A stretch of DNA of 41,795 bases. It comes from Acidocella aromatica (GTDB lineage Bacteria; Pseudomonadota; Alphaproteobacteria; Acetobacterales; Acetobacteraceae). The DNA is taken from contig NZ_JACHFJ010000016.1 in the NCBI RefSeq assembly GCF_014201825.1, forward strand, positions 1 to 41,795, in the 5' to 3' direction. The notes beneath the pieces were generated by a model, which was given only the letters and a program-made list of their open reading frames with translations, ran no database searches and was not told where the DNA came from. A program made the position numbers and the translations under genes. This document shows positions 1 to 6,169 of this stretch, piece by piece. Numbering within the stretch: position 1 is the first letter of the stretch; each line of letters opens with the position of its first letter.

Positions 1-110
1 ATCTGCTCTTCAGAAAATCGGCTGCCCTTCATCGGTCTATCCCCCAGGAACAGACTCTACACAAAAACGGTCACATTCCAGGGGAGCACGTCACGCGCTG
101 AGCAGACCCA

Positions 111-118
111 AAAACTTT
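111..118. repeat. Left copy of 8-bp target-site duplication
   Basis: AAAACTTT occurs directly outside the left inverted repeat and again at 604-611 outside the right one. Joining the flanks through one copy gives a continuous unoccupied site. Because the duplication begins AAA and ends TTT, the apparent inverted repeat extends to 25 bp, but the true element tip is probably the GG at 119. Confidence 0.75.
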
Positions 119-140
119 GGCAACTATATACTTGACTAAG
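119..140 (+). repeat. Left terminal inverted repeat of cassette
   Basis: These 22 bases are the exact reverse complement of 582-603. The repeat starts GGCAAC and contains TATACT (127-132), a -10-like hexamer that reads into the element. It might help express the passenger gene, though no good -35 lies at the right distance. Confidence 0.85.
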
Positions 141-195
141 CAGCGCTTATTCCGGGTTGTTGCCTGAGTTTGACCCTGCCGACATACTACTGTGC

Positions 196-531
196 ATGAA
201 GAACGTTCAGATCATCGATGGCGCGACAAACGCCACCTATAGTGTTTTCCAGGCTACGGAAGAGGAATACGCGGCGATTTTTCCGAATGACCAAGACCTT
301 GAACTCATTGAGGATTTTTTCTCTCGTTTGGGCGAAGAAGAAGCAATTCTTATATTATCACCTATTTGGACACGACCGATCCTGAAGCGAGACGCTATGG
401 GTATCCACGGCACTCTGTTCTACAACAACGAACTTCGTCGAAGACACATACCCGCGACAAAGCGAGAAGTTGATTGGAGTGACTCAGGGATCAATCAATT
501 CCAGCGCGACCTGTTCTCACGCCACCGCTAA
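196..531 (+). CDS. Uncharacterised passenger protein of insertion cassette
   Basis: This encodes 111 residues from ATG 196 (MKNVQIIDGA...). An in-frame TTG at 157 would add 13 residues, but it lies close to the repeat and the ATG gives a more natural N-terminus. The protein is acidic in its first half (ATEEEYAAIFPNDQDLELIEDFF) and basic near the end (NNELRRRHIPATKRE). It has no signal peptide or membrane segment and no transposase DDE pattern. It is the only gene inside the 485-bp element, and its codons are AT-richer than neighbouring genes, which suggests transfer. From memory it resembles short conserved hypothetical proteins of alphaproteobacteria (VQIIDGA..., ..GIHGTLFY.. pattern); this is unverified. 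Function unknown: it could be neutral cargo, a regulator or an antitoxin-like protein, and nothing in the sequence decides. Confidence 0.7.
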   Translation: MKNVQIIDGATNATYSVFQATEEEYAAIFPNDQDLELIEDFFSRLGEEEAILILSPIWTRPILKRDAMGIHGTLFYNNELRRRHIPATKREVDWSDSGINQFQRDLFSRHR

Positions 532-581
532 TTCCGCTTGTCCGATCCGTATTCGTCAGAACAGAGCAAAACCGCTCGGCA

Positions 582-603
582 CTTAGTCAAGTATATAGTT
601 GCC
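582..603 (-). repeat. Right terminal inverted repeat of cassette
   Basis: This is a perfect inverted copy of 119-140, ending GTTGCC on the plus strand and followed at once by the second AAAACTTT (604-611). Only 19 bases separate that duplication from the start codon at 631, so the element sits in the leader or promoter of the following operon. Confidence 0.85.
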
Positions 604-611
604 AAAACTTT
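604..611. repeat. Right copy of 8-bp target-site duplication
   Basis: AAAACTTT is identical to 111-118 and abuts the right inverted repeat. Confidence 0.75.
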
Positions 612-630
612 CATTAGATGGTTTTAAAGC

Positions 631-1032
631 ATGGTCAAAATCTCCACCTCGCGTCTCGGCTTCATGCTCTGCGCCTTTCTGCTGCCAGGGCTGATCGGCA
701 CCTTCGCCAGCTTCTCCATCCCCGCTCCGGTGATCGACGAGCTGCACCAGCAGGAGGCGCTGGACGCCGTGCTCACAGCACCCAATGCCGCCTCGCAGGC
801 GGCGGCCATCGCCGCGCTGGCGGACAAGGTGGACCCGGACACGGCAGCACTCGTAACCAACGGCACCGGCCCGCTGCCCGCGCGCGTGGCGGCGGCGGAA
901 CAAAACATGCGCCGCGAGGTGGTGGCGCAGGCAAAAGCCGCAGCTTATAAGATAAGATTAATGGTTATCACCATGACCGTGCTGGGAGCGGTGTTTGGTG
1001 TTTTATTAATGGGGCCCAACAAAAATGACTGA
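631..1032 (+). CDS. Small two-helix membrane protein upstream of puuB
   Basis: This encodes 133 residues with a hydrophobic N-terminal helix (about residues 8-30), an Ala-rich hydrophilic middle (about 40-100) and a second hydrophobic helix (about 108-128, LMVITMTVLGAVFGVLLMG). That suggests an inner-membrane protein with a roughly 75-residue periplasmic loop. The stop overlaps the puuB start (ATG 1025), so the two are probably translationally coupled and may act together. No known family is recognised. No convincing Shine-Dalgarno precedes ATG 631, and the insertion cassette ends only 27 bases upstream, which may have removed the original promoter or leader. Confidence 0.75.
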   Translation: MVKISTSRLGFMLCAFLLPGLIGTFASFSIPAPVIDELHQQEALDAVLTAPNAASQAAAIAALADKVDPDTAALVTNGTGPLPARVAAAEQNMRREVVAQAKAAAYKIRLMVITMTVLGAVFGVLLMGPNKND

Positions 1033-2296
1033 GCATGTGAAATCCTACTACGCGGCGACCGCCAACAAGCAGGATGCGCGCCCGCCTCTGCAGGGCAGCC
1101 ACACGGCGGATGTCTGTGTCATCGGCGGCGGGTTCACCGGCATCTCCGCCGCACTGGAACTGGCCGAGCGCGGCTTCTCCGTGATCGTGCTGGAGGCCGT
1201 GCGCGTGGGCTATGGCGCCTCGGGCCGCAATGGCGGGCAGATCGTGAACGGTTACTCGCGCGATCTGGACGTGATCTCCGCCCGCTATGGCGAGAAGGTG
1301 GGCAAGGTGATCGGCGCGCTGGCCAATGAGGGCGGCAATATCATCCGCGAGCGCGTGGCCAAGTACAACATCCAGTGCGACCTCACCCCCGGCATGCTCA
1401 CCACCGCGCTGACGCACAAGCAGATGCGCGAGCTGGAACACCATGTGAAGGTGTGGAACAGCTTCGGGCACGACCAGTTCGAGATGGTGGACCAGGCGGG
1501 CTTGGCCAAGCATGTGGTGACAGACCGCTACGTTGGCGGGTTGATTGACAAGAAGGGCGGGCATCTGCACCCGCTCAACTTGGTGCAGGGCGAGGCCGCG
1601 GCCTTCGAGTCCCTGGGAGGGGTGATCTACGAGAACTCGCCGGTGGTGTATGTGGACCTTGAGCACACGCTGGTGAAAACCGCTCAGGGCGAGGTGAAGG
1701 CGCGCTACGTGTTCGTGTGCGGCAATGCCTATCTGCACGGCGTGCTGCCACAGCTTGAGAACCGGATCATGCCCGTCTCCACCCAGGTGCTGGCCACCGA
1801 GCCGCTGGGCGCGGAAGCCGCGCGCCTACTGCCCTCCAATGTCTGCGTGGAAGACTGCAACTATGTGCTAGATTACTTCCGCCGCAGCGCCGATAACCGC
1901 ATCCTGTATGGCGGCGGCATCGTCTATGGCGGGACCGACCCGGCCAGCATCGTCGACAAGATCCGCCCGCTGATGCTGAAAACCTTCCCCAGCCTGAAGA
2001 ACGTGCGCATCGACTATACCTGGAGCGGCAATTTCGCCCTCACCCTCACGCGCTTCCCGCAGATCGGCCGTCTGGCGCCGAAGGTGTTCTTCTCGCATGG
2101 CGATAGCGGCCATGGCGTGACCACCACACATTTGCTCGGGCGCATCCTGGCCGAGGAAGTGTCGGGCGATAATTCGCGCTTCGACGTGTTCGCCGCCCTG
2201 CCCTATTTCCCCTTCCCCGGCGGCAAAACCTTCCGCGTGCCGCTCACCGTCATCGGCGCGTGGTACTATCAGTTGCGCGACAAGCTGGGTCTCTAA
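1025..2296 (+). CDS. puuB: Gamma-glutamylputrescine oxidase (FAD-dependent)
   Basis: This 423-residue DAO-family flavoprotein oxidises gamma-glutamylputrescine to the aminoaldehyde in the Puu putrescine-degradation pathway, making H2O2 and ammonia. The N-terminus (MTEHVKSYYAATANKQ), the FAD-binding GGGFTG (about residues 34-39), GASGRNGGQIVN, VEDCNYVLDYFR, GGGIVYGG, SGHGVT and ALPYFPFPGGKTFRVP all follow E. coli PuuB from memory, over its full length. The start overlaps the preceding membrane-protein gene by 8 bases. No puuA, puuC or puuE is adjacent. A PuuD-like hydrolase lies about 6 kb away on the other strand, so the pathway may be dispersed. A broader OrdL-like amine oxidase role is the alternative. 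Confidence 0.88.
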   Translation: MTEHVKSYYAATANKQDARPPLQGSHTADVCVIGGGFTGISAALELAERGFSVIVLEAVRVGYGASGRNGGQIVNGYSRDLDVISARYGEKVGKVIGALANEGGNIIRERVAKYNIQCDLTPGMLTTALTHKQMRELEHHVKVWNSFGHDQFEMVDQAGLAKHVVTDRYVGGLIDKKGGHLHPLNLVQGEAAAFESLGGVIYENSPVVYVDLEHTLVKTAQGEVKARYVFVCGNAYLHGVLPQLENRIMPVSTQVLATEPLGAEAARLLPSNVCVEDCNYVLDYFRRSADNRILYGGGIVYGGTDPASIVDKIRPLMLKTFPSLKNVRIDYTWSGNFALTLTRFPQIGRLAPKVFFSHGDSGHGVTTTHLLGRILAEEVSGDNSRFDVFAALPYFPFPGGKTFRVPLTVIGAWYYQLRDKLGL

Positions 2297-2338
2297 AGGG
2301 GGCGAAAGCCAAATTTTTTACAATATCGAGGAATTATT

Positions 2339-2366
2339 TGTAGAGACTTGTCAAACAGTCTCTACA
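2339..2366. terminator. Perfect 10-bp inverted repeat between convergent puuB and terC
   Basis: TGTAGAGACT (2339-2348) pairs with AGTCTCTACA (2357-2366) around an 8-base loop. The TAG stop of the minus-strand gene (2362-2364) lies inside it. No T-run follows on either strand, so it may be an mRNA-end stabiliser or a weak bidirectional terminator. A smaller GGCGAAAGCC hairpin followed by a T-run (about 2301-2318) may be the actual puuB terminator. Confidence 0.45.
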
Positions 2367-2952
2367 CCAGAGCGTGGGCGACTTCCGCCCAGCCTTCCCA
2401 GATCATCTTCAGCGCCACATAGAACACAATGCCAATGCCCACCCAGGCCAGCCAATGGTAGCGGGTGAGCAGTCTGGCCACGAAATCCGCAGCCAACGCC
2501 ATTAGCCCGACGGAGATGGCAAGACCAATCCCCAAAACCACCGGATGCTCCCGCGCCACCCCGGCCACGCCCAGCACGTTGTCCAGGCTCATCGAGACGT
2601 CCGCGACGATGATCTTCCAAATAGCACCTTTAAGGCTCGCGGGCGGGGCGCCCTCGCCGCCTTCCTCATGCCCGCCCTGGCGTAGCTCGCGCGCGGTCTT
2701 CCACGCCACCCAGAGCAACAGCACGCCGCCAGCCAGTGTCAGCCCGATAACCGCCAGCAGCTTCACCGCCACCAGCGCGAACAGGATGCGTATCACCGTG
2801 GCGCCAATGGTCCCGGCCAGGATCGCCTTGCGCCGCTGCTCGGGTGCCAGCCGCGCTACAGCCAGCCCAATGACGATGGCATTATCTCCGGCCAGCACCA
2901 GATCGATGAGCAGAATCTGCGCCAGAATGACGAGCAGGGGTAAAATGTCCAT
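2362..2952 (-). CDS. TerC/YjbE-type integral membrane protein
   Basis: This encodes 196 residues from ATG 2952 (MDILPLLVILAQILLIDLVLAGDNAIVIGLA). The LVLAGDNAIVIGLAVARL segment and the later VADVSMSLDNVLGVAGVA are the paired Asp/Asn-containing helices typical of the TerC family, in the short YjbE-like form with about 6-7 membrane helices. TerC proteins are linked to metal-ion export, notably manganese, and to tellurite resistance; the substrate here is unknown. A longer reading from a TTG at 2988 adds 12 polar residues and is less likely. The gene is divergent from purB, with 93 bases between the starts. I looked there for a manganese (yybP-ykoY) riboswitch and saw none. Confidence 0.85.
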   Translation of the reverse strand: MDILPLLVILAQILLIDLVLAGDNAIVIGLAVARLAPEQRRKAILAGTIGATVIRILFALVAVKLLAVIGLTLAGGVLLLWVAWKTARELRQGGHEEGGEGAPPASLKGAIWKIIVADVSMSLDNVLGVAGVAREHPVVLGIGLAISVGLMALAADFVARLLTRYHWLAWVGIGIVFYVALKMIWEGWAEVAHALV

Positions 2953-3045
2953 GCCGTGGCATAGGCTTGCGCCGGCATGCCTTGTCAATGCCGGAGCGTG
3001 GGTCTAGGGCGTGCCTCAAATTTGTCCGCCGCAGGAGCCCCGCCG

Positions 3046-4377
3046 ATGATCCCCCGCTATACCCGCCCGCAAGCCGCCGCCATCTGGACCCAGGAGAACA
3101 AGTACAAGATCTGGTTCGAGATCGAGGCCCTGGCCTGCGAGGCGATGGCCCAGCTCGGCGCCATCCCCGAAAGCGCCGCCAAGGTGATCCGCGAGAAGGG
3201 CGATGCCGCGATGGCCGTGTTCACCGAGGCCGACACGCAGGAGATCGACGATATCGAAGCCGTGACGCGCCACGACGTTATCGCCTTCCTCACCTGGCTG
3301 GCCAAGCGCGTGGGTGAGGATAGCCGCTTCGTCCACCAGGGCCTCACCTCGTCGGACGTGCTGGATACCTGCTTCGCCGTGCAGCTCACCCAGGCGGCTG
3401 ACCTGCTTCTGGCGGATGTGGACCTCGTGCTGGCGGCGCTGAAGAAGCGCGCCATCGAGCATAAGCGCACCCTCACCATCGGGCGCAGCCATGGCATCCA
3501 TGCCGAGCCGACCAGCTTTGGCCTCAAGCTCGCGGGCCATTACGCCGAGTTCGCCCGCAACAAGCAGCGCCTGCTCGCCGCCCGCGCCGAAATCGCCACC
3601 TGCGCCATCTCCGGCGCGGTCGGCACCTTCGCGCATGTGGACCCGCGCGTTGAAGAATACGTGGCCGAACGGCTCGGCCTCGCCGCCGAGCCGGTATCCA
3701 CCCAGGTCATCCCGCGCGACCGCCACGCCGCCTTCTTCGCCACGCTGGGCGTCATCGCCTCGGGCGTCGAGCGTCTGGCCACCGAAGTGCGCCACCTGCA
3801 GCGCTCCGAAGTGCGCGAGGCGGAAGAGTTCTTCCATGCCGGGCAGAAGGGCAGCTCCGCCATGCCGCATAAGCGCAATCCGGTGCTCTCGGAAAACCTC
3901 TGCGGCCTCGCCCGCCTCGTGCGTGCCGCCGTCATCCCGGCCATGGAAAACGTGACGCTGTGGCATGAGCGCGACATCTCGCACTCCTCCGTCGAGCGCG
4001 GCATCGGCCCGGACGCGACCGTGACCCTGGACTTCGCCCTGGTGCGTCTGGCGGGCATGATGGACAAGCTGACCATCTACCCCGAGCAGATGGCCGCAAA
4101 CCTGGAGAGCCTGGGCGGTGTGGTGCATTCCGGTGAAGTGCTGCTGGCCCTGACCAAGGCGGGCATCCTGCGCGAGGACGCCTATAAGATCGTCCAGCGC
4201 AACGCCATGGCCACCTGGACCAAGCTCGGCACCGCCGACGCCAAGACCTTCCGCGAGAATCTGCTGGCCGACCCGGAAGTTGCCGGCCGCGTGCCGGAAG
4301 CCACCATCGACGCCGCGATGGCCGCCGAGATGCACCACGCGCATGTGGACACCATCTTCAAGCGCGTGTTCGGGTAA
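3046..4377 (+). CDS. purB: Adenylosuccinate lyase
   Basis: This encodes 443 residues. PurB cleaves SAICAR to AICAR plus fumarate and adenylosuccinate to AMP plus fumarate in cytosolic purine synthesis. The fumarase/aspartase signature GSSAMPHKRNP is at residues 269-279, the TSSDVLDT motif is at about 101-108, and GRSHGIHAEPTSFG carries the catalytic His. The length matches the shorter PurB class of alphaproteobacteria and Gram-positives. ATG 3046 is chosen because AGGAG (3033-3037) lies 8 bases upstream. A longer reading from 2977 would run through this ribosome binding site and has no family match. Confidence 0.96.
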   Translation: MIPRYTRPQAAAIWTQENKYKIWFEIEALACEAMAQLGAIPESAAKVIREKGDAAMAVFTEADTQEIDDIEAVTRHDVIAFLTWLAKRVGEDSRFVHQGLTSSDVLDTCFAVQLTQAADLLLADVDLVLAALKKRAIEHKRTLTIGRSHGIHAEPTSFGLKLAGHYAEFARNKQRLLAARAEIATCAISGAVGTFAHVDPRVEEYVAERLGLAAEPVSTQVIPRDRHAAFFATLGVIASGVERLATEVRHLQRSEVREAEEFFHAGQKGSSAMPHKRNPVLSENLCGLARLVRAAVIPAMENVTLWHERDISHSSVERGIGPDATVTLDFALVRLAGMMDKLTIYPEQMAANLESLGGVVHSGEVLLALTKAGILREDAYKIVQRNAMATWTKLGTADAKTFRENLLADPEVAGRVPEATIDAAMAAEMHHAHVDTIFKRVFG

Positions 4378-4384
4378 CGGGTGG

Positions 4385-4573
4385 ATGTACGCCACCCCCC
4401 TGCCGGGTGGGCTGTTGCCCGCCCTGGTCATCGGCGGACCGTTCGCGCTGATCATGCTGGCGCTGATCGTGGGCGGCGTCGCCGGCATGGCGCGCAACGC
4501 CCCGCCGCGTAAGCCCAAGGCCAAGCGGGGCAAAGCCGTCTCCCTCCCCGAGGCCCAGCCCCAGCCGGTTTGA
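4385..4573 (+). CDS. Tiny single-helix membrane protein
   Basis: This encodes 62 residues: a short N-terminus, one long hydrophobic helix (about residues 8-35, GGLLPALVIGGPFALIMLALIVGG) and a basic Lys/Arg/Pro-rich tail (PPRKPKAKRGK) that should face the cytoplasm. It starts 7 bases after the purB stop and ends 31 bases before the Nudix gene, so it may be co-transcribed. The ribosome binding site is weak. The clear helix followed by a basic tail makes a real gene more likely than chance, but no family is recognised. Confidence 0.5.
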   Translation: MYATPLPGGLLPALVIGGPFALIMLALIVGGVAGMARNAPPRKPKAKRGKAVSLPEAQPQPV

Positions 4574-4604
4574 CCCAGACCAAAACCGGCCTAACTTCCA
4601 GGGC

Positions 4605-5243
4605 ATGGACATCATCAAGGACCACATGCTCACCGACCCCGCCTTGAAGGCGGAGATCGTGGCGCGTTGCGTCGCCGGGAAGTTCGGCGACGAACCCAGC
4701 CATGCCGTGCATTCGCTGGGCAGCGTCACCCTGCCAGACGGCACCCAGCGGCGCGTGCATCTGCGCCACGCGGCGGATGCCGTGCTGCTCGACGATCACG
4801 GCCAAGTCGCGCTCATCACCCGCATCCACAACCCCGGACGCGGCAAGCTCGCCGTGCCGGGTGGGTTTATCGACGAGGTGGACGGCAAACCCGAAAGCTC
4901 CCGCACCGCCGCACTGCGCGAAGCGAACGAGGAAACCGGCATCAGCCCCGATCTTCTGGTCCAGGCCGAGGTGAGCCAGATCGGCCATCGCATCTATGAC
5001 CGTCCCTTCGACATCCGCAGCGCCTGGAACAATCTTCCGGGCACCGATATCCGCGTCGGCGAGTTCTTTACCGTCTCCACGCTCGGTTTCCGGGTGAAGC
5101 TGACGGGGGATTTGCGCGAAATCCCGCTGCAAGCCGCCGACGACGCTGGTGACGTGCAGGTTTATGAGATCGCCAGTCTGCGGCGCGAGCAATTCGCGGT
5201 GCCGGATCATCTGGACATGATCCTCGCCGCCGCGAAGGGCTGA
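4605..5243 (+). CDS. Nudix hydrolase
   Basis: This encodes 212 residues. Nudix enzymes hydrolyse nucleoside diphosphates linked to another group, using divalent metal on the Nudix-box glutamates. The box reads PGGFIDEVDGKPESSRTAAL followed by REANEETGI, with the metal-binding REANEE intact. The distance between the first Gly and the next conserved Glu is nine residues instead of the usual five, a four-residue insertion in the loop. The substrate cannot be read from sequence; the approximately 50-residue N-terminal extension and the C-terminal PDHLDMILAA suggest a sugar-nucleotide or NAD-type branch, but this is a guess. The next gene starts 4 bases later. Confidence 0.85.
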   Translation: MDIIKDHMLTDPALKAEIVARCVAGKFGDEPSHAVHSLGSVTLPDGTQRRVHLRHAADAVLLDDHGQVALITRIHNPGRGKLAVPGGFIDEVDGKPESSRTAALREANEETGISPDLLVQAEVSQIGHRIYDRPFDIRSAWNNLPGTDIRVGEFFTVSTLGFRVKLTGDLREIPLQAADDAGDVQVYEIASLRREQFAVPDHLDMILAAAKG

Positions 5244-5247
5244 ACCA

Positions 5248-5937
5248 ATGTGCTCGATCATCCTGCGCCTCACGCCGGATGGCACCTTCATCGCCGCCAA
5301 CCGCGACGAAATGGCCACCCGCGCCTGGGAGCCGCCCGGCGAATACTGGCCGGGCATCTGCGGCGGGCGCGACACGCTGGCTGGCGGCACATGGCTGGGG
5401 CTAAACCGCGCGGGGGTGATGGCGACAGTGCTCAACCGCACTGGCACGCTCGGCCCGGCGCCGGACAAGCGTAGCCGGGGCGAGTTGCCGCTGCTGGCCC
5501 TGTGTGCGGAGAGCGCCGAAGACGCCGCCAAAGCCATCTCGCACCTCGACGCCTCGCTCTACCGCCCCTTCAACATGGTGCTGGCCGATGGCCGCGCCGC
5601 TTGGTTCGTGCGCGGCCTCGGTTCCGGGCAGCCCGAGGCTTTGCCTCTGCCGGAAGGGGTGAGCATGGTCACCTCCGGCGAGGTCAATGACCCCACCCTG
5701 CCCCGCATTACCCGGCATCTGCCACGCTTTACCGCCGCCCCCTTCAGCGAATGGGGCAATCTGCTCGCCGACTCCTCCGGCGAGCGCGCGGAAAAGATCA
5801 ACATCCCCGCCACCGAGAACCACGGCTTTGGCACCGTCTGCGCCACACTACTTACCCTGCCGCGCGAAGGCGCATTGGCGCATCTCTTCGCCGCCGGGCC
5901 GCCCGATACCACCCCCTTCGCCACGGTCCGCTGCTAA
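5248..5937 (+). CDS. NRDE (TANGO2-like) family protein
   Basis: This encodes 229 residues. It begins MCSIILRLTPDG with the diagnostic AANRDE at residues 17-22, which names the NRDE family. GGRDTLAGGTWLGLNRAGVMATVLNR follows, as in bacterial and eukaryotic TANGO2 homologues. The conserved Cys directly after Met could become an N-terminal nucleophile as in Ntn hydrolases; this is an inference. Biochemical function in bacteria is unsettled, with heme trafficking and lipid homeostasis proposed for TANGO2. It follows the Nudix gene by 4 bases and is probably co-transcribed. Confidence 0.86.
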   Translation: MCSIILRLTPDGTFIAANRDEMATRAWEPPGEYWPGICGGRDTLAGGTWLGLNRAGVMATVLNRTGTLGPAPDKRSRGELPLLALCAESAEDAAKAISHLDASLYRPFNMVLADGRAAWFVRGLGSGQPEALPLPEGVSMVTSGEVNDPTLPRITRHLPRFTAAPFSEWGNLLADSSGERAEKINIPATENHGFGTVCATLLTLPREGALAHLFAAGPPDTTPFATVRC

Positions 5938-5986
5938 CTTGCCAACCCCTCCGGGGTGCTTCATGTCTCGCCCAGGGAGTGAGACA

Positions 5987-6169
5987 ATGATAAGAATTCT
6001 GCTGTTTCTGATCTTTGTGCTGGCGCTGGCCGTGCCGTTCTTCAACCGCGCCGCGCCCGCTTTGTTCGGCTTTCCGTTCTTCTACTGGTACCAGATCCTC
6101 GTCGTGCCTGTGGGCTCGCTGCTGATCTACGTCGTGTACCGCGTGGAAGACCATGGGGAGGCCGAGTGA
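5987..6169 (+). CDS. DUF3311 small membrane subunit of symporter
   Basis: This encodes 60 residues with two hydrophobic helices (about 3-20 and 28-50, GFPFFYWYQILVVPVGSLLIYVVYR) joined by a short loop. This is the DUF3311 pattern, normally encoded directly before a sodium:solute symporter. GGGAG lies 9 bases before ATG 5987. The stop TGA overlaps the symporter ATG by one base (TGATG), indicating translational coupling. It is presumed to be an accessory subunit for assembly or function of the transporter, by analogy with other two-part SSS carriers. Confidence 0.85.
   Translation: MIRILLFLIFVLALAVPFFNRAAPALFGFPFFYWYQILVVPVGSLLIYVVYRVEDHGEAE

Larger units (their letters stand above)
119..603. 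mobile_element. Non-autonomous insertion cassette (MITE/MIC-like) with one passenger gene
   Basis: A 485-bp segment is bounded by 22-bp perfect terminal inverted repeats (119-140 and 582-603, tips GGCAAC/GTTGCC). It is flanked on both sides by the same 8 bases, AAAACTTT (111-118 and 604-611), as expected for a target duplication made on insertion. It has no room for a transposase and holds one small ORF (196-531). Its interior is clearly AT-richer than the neighbouring genes. Elements of this shape, mobile insertion cassettes, are moved in trans by a related IS. IS66, ISL3 and IS1595 relatives make 8-bp duplications, but the tips alone do not assign a family. The ends and duplication are seen directly; mobility is inferred. 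Confidence 0.82.

Noticed and set aside
1-110. Left flank as the end of another insertion sequence
   Set aside because: No inverted repeat partner or coding similarity could be seen in 110 bases; it holds no supported feature.
116-606. 25-bp rather than 22-bp inverted repeats for the insertion cassette
   Set aside because: The extra three bases on each side are explained by the duplicated target AAAACTTT, which begins AAA and ends TTT, so the tips are placed at 119 and 603.
2953-3045. Manganese (yybP-ykoY) riboswitch upstream of the TerC-type gene
   Set aside because: The gap is only 93 bases and lacks the expected conserved paired segments.
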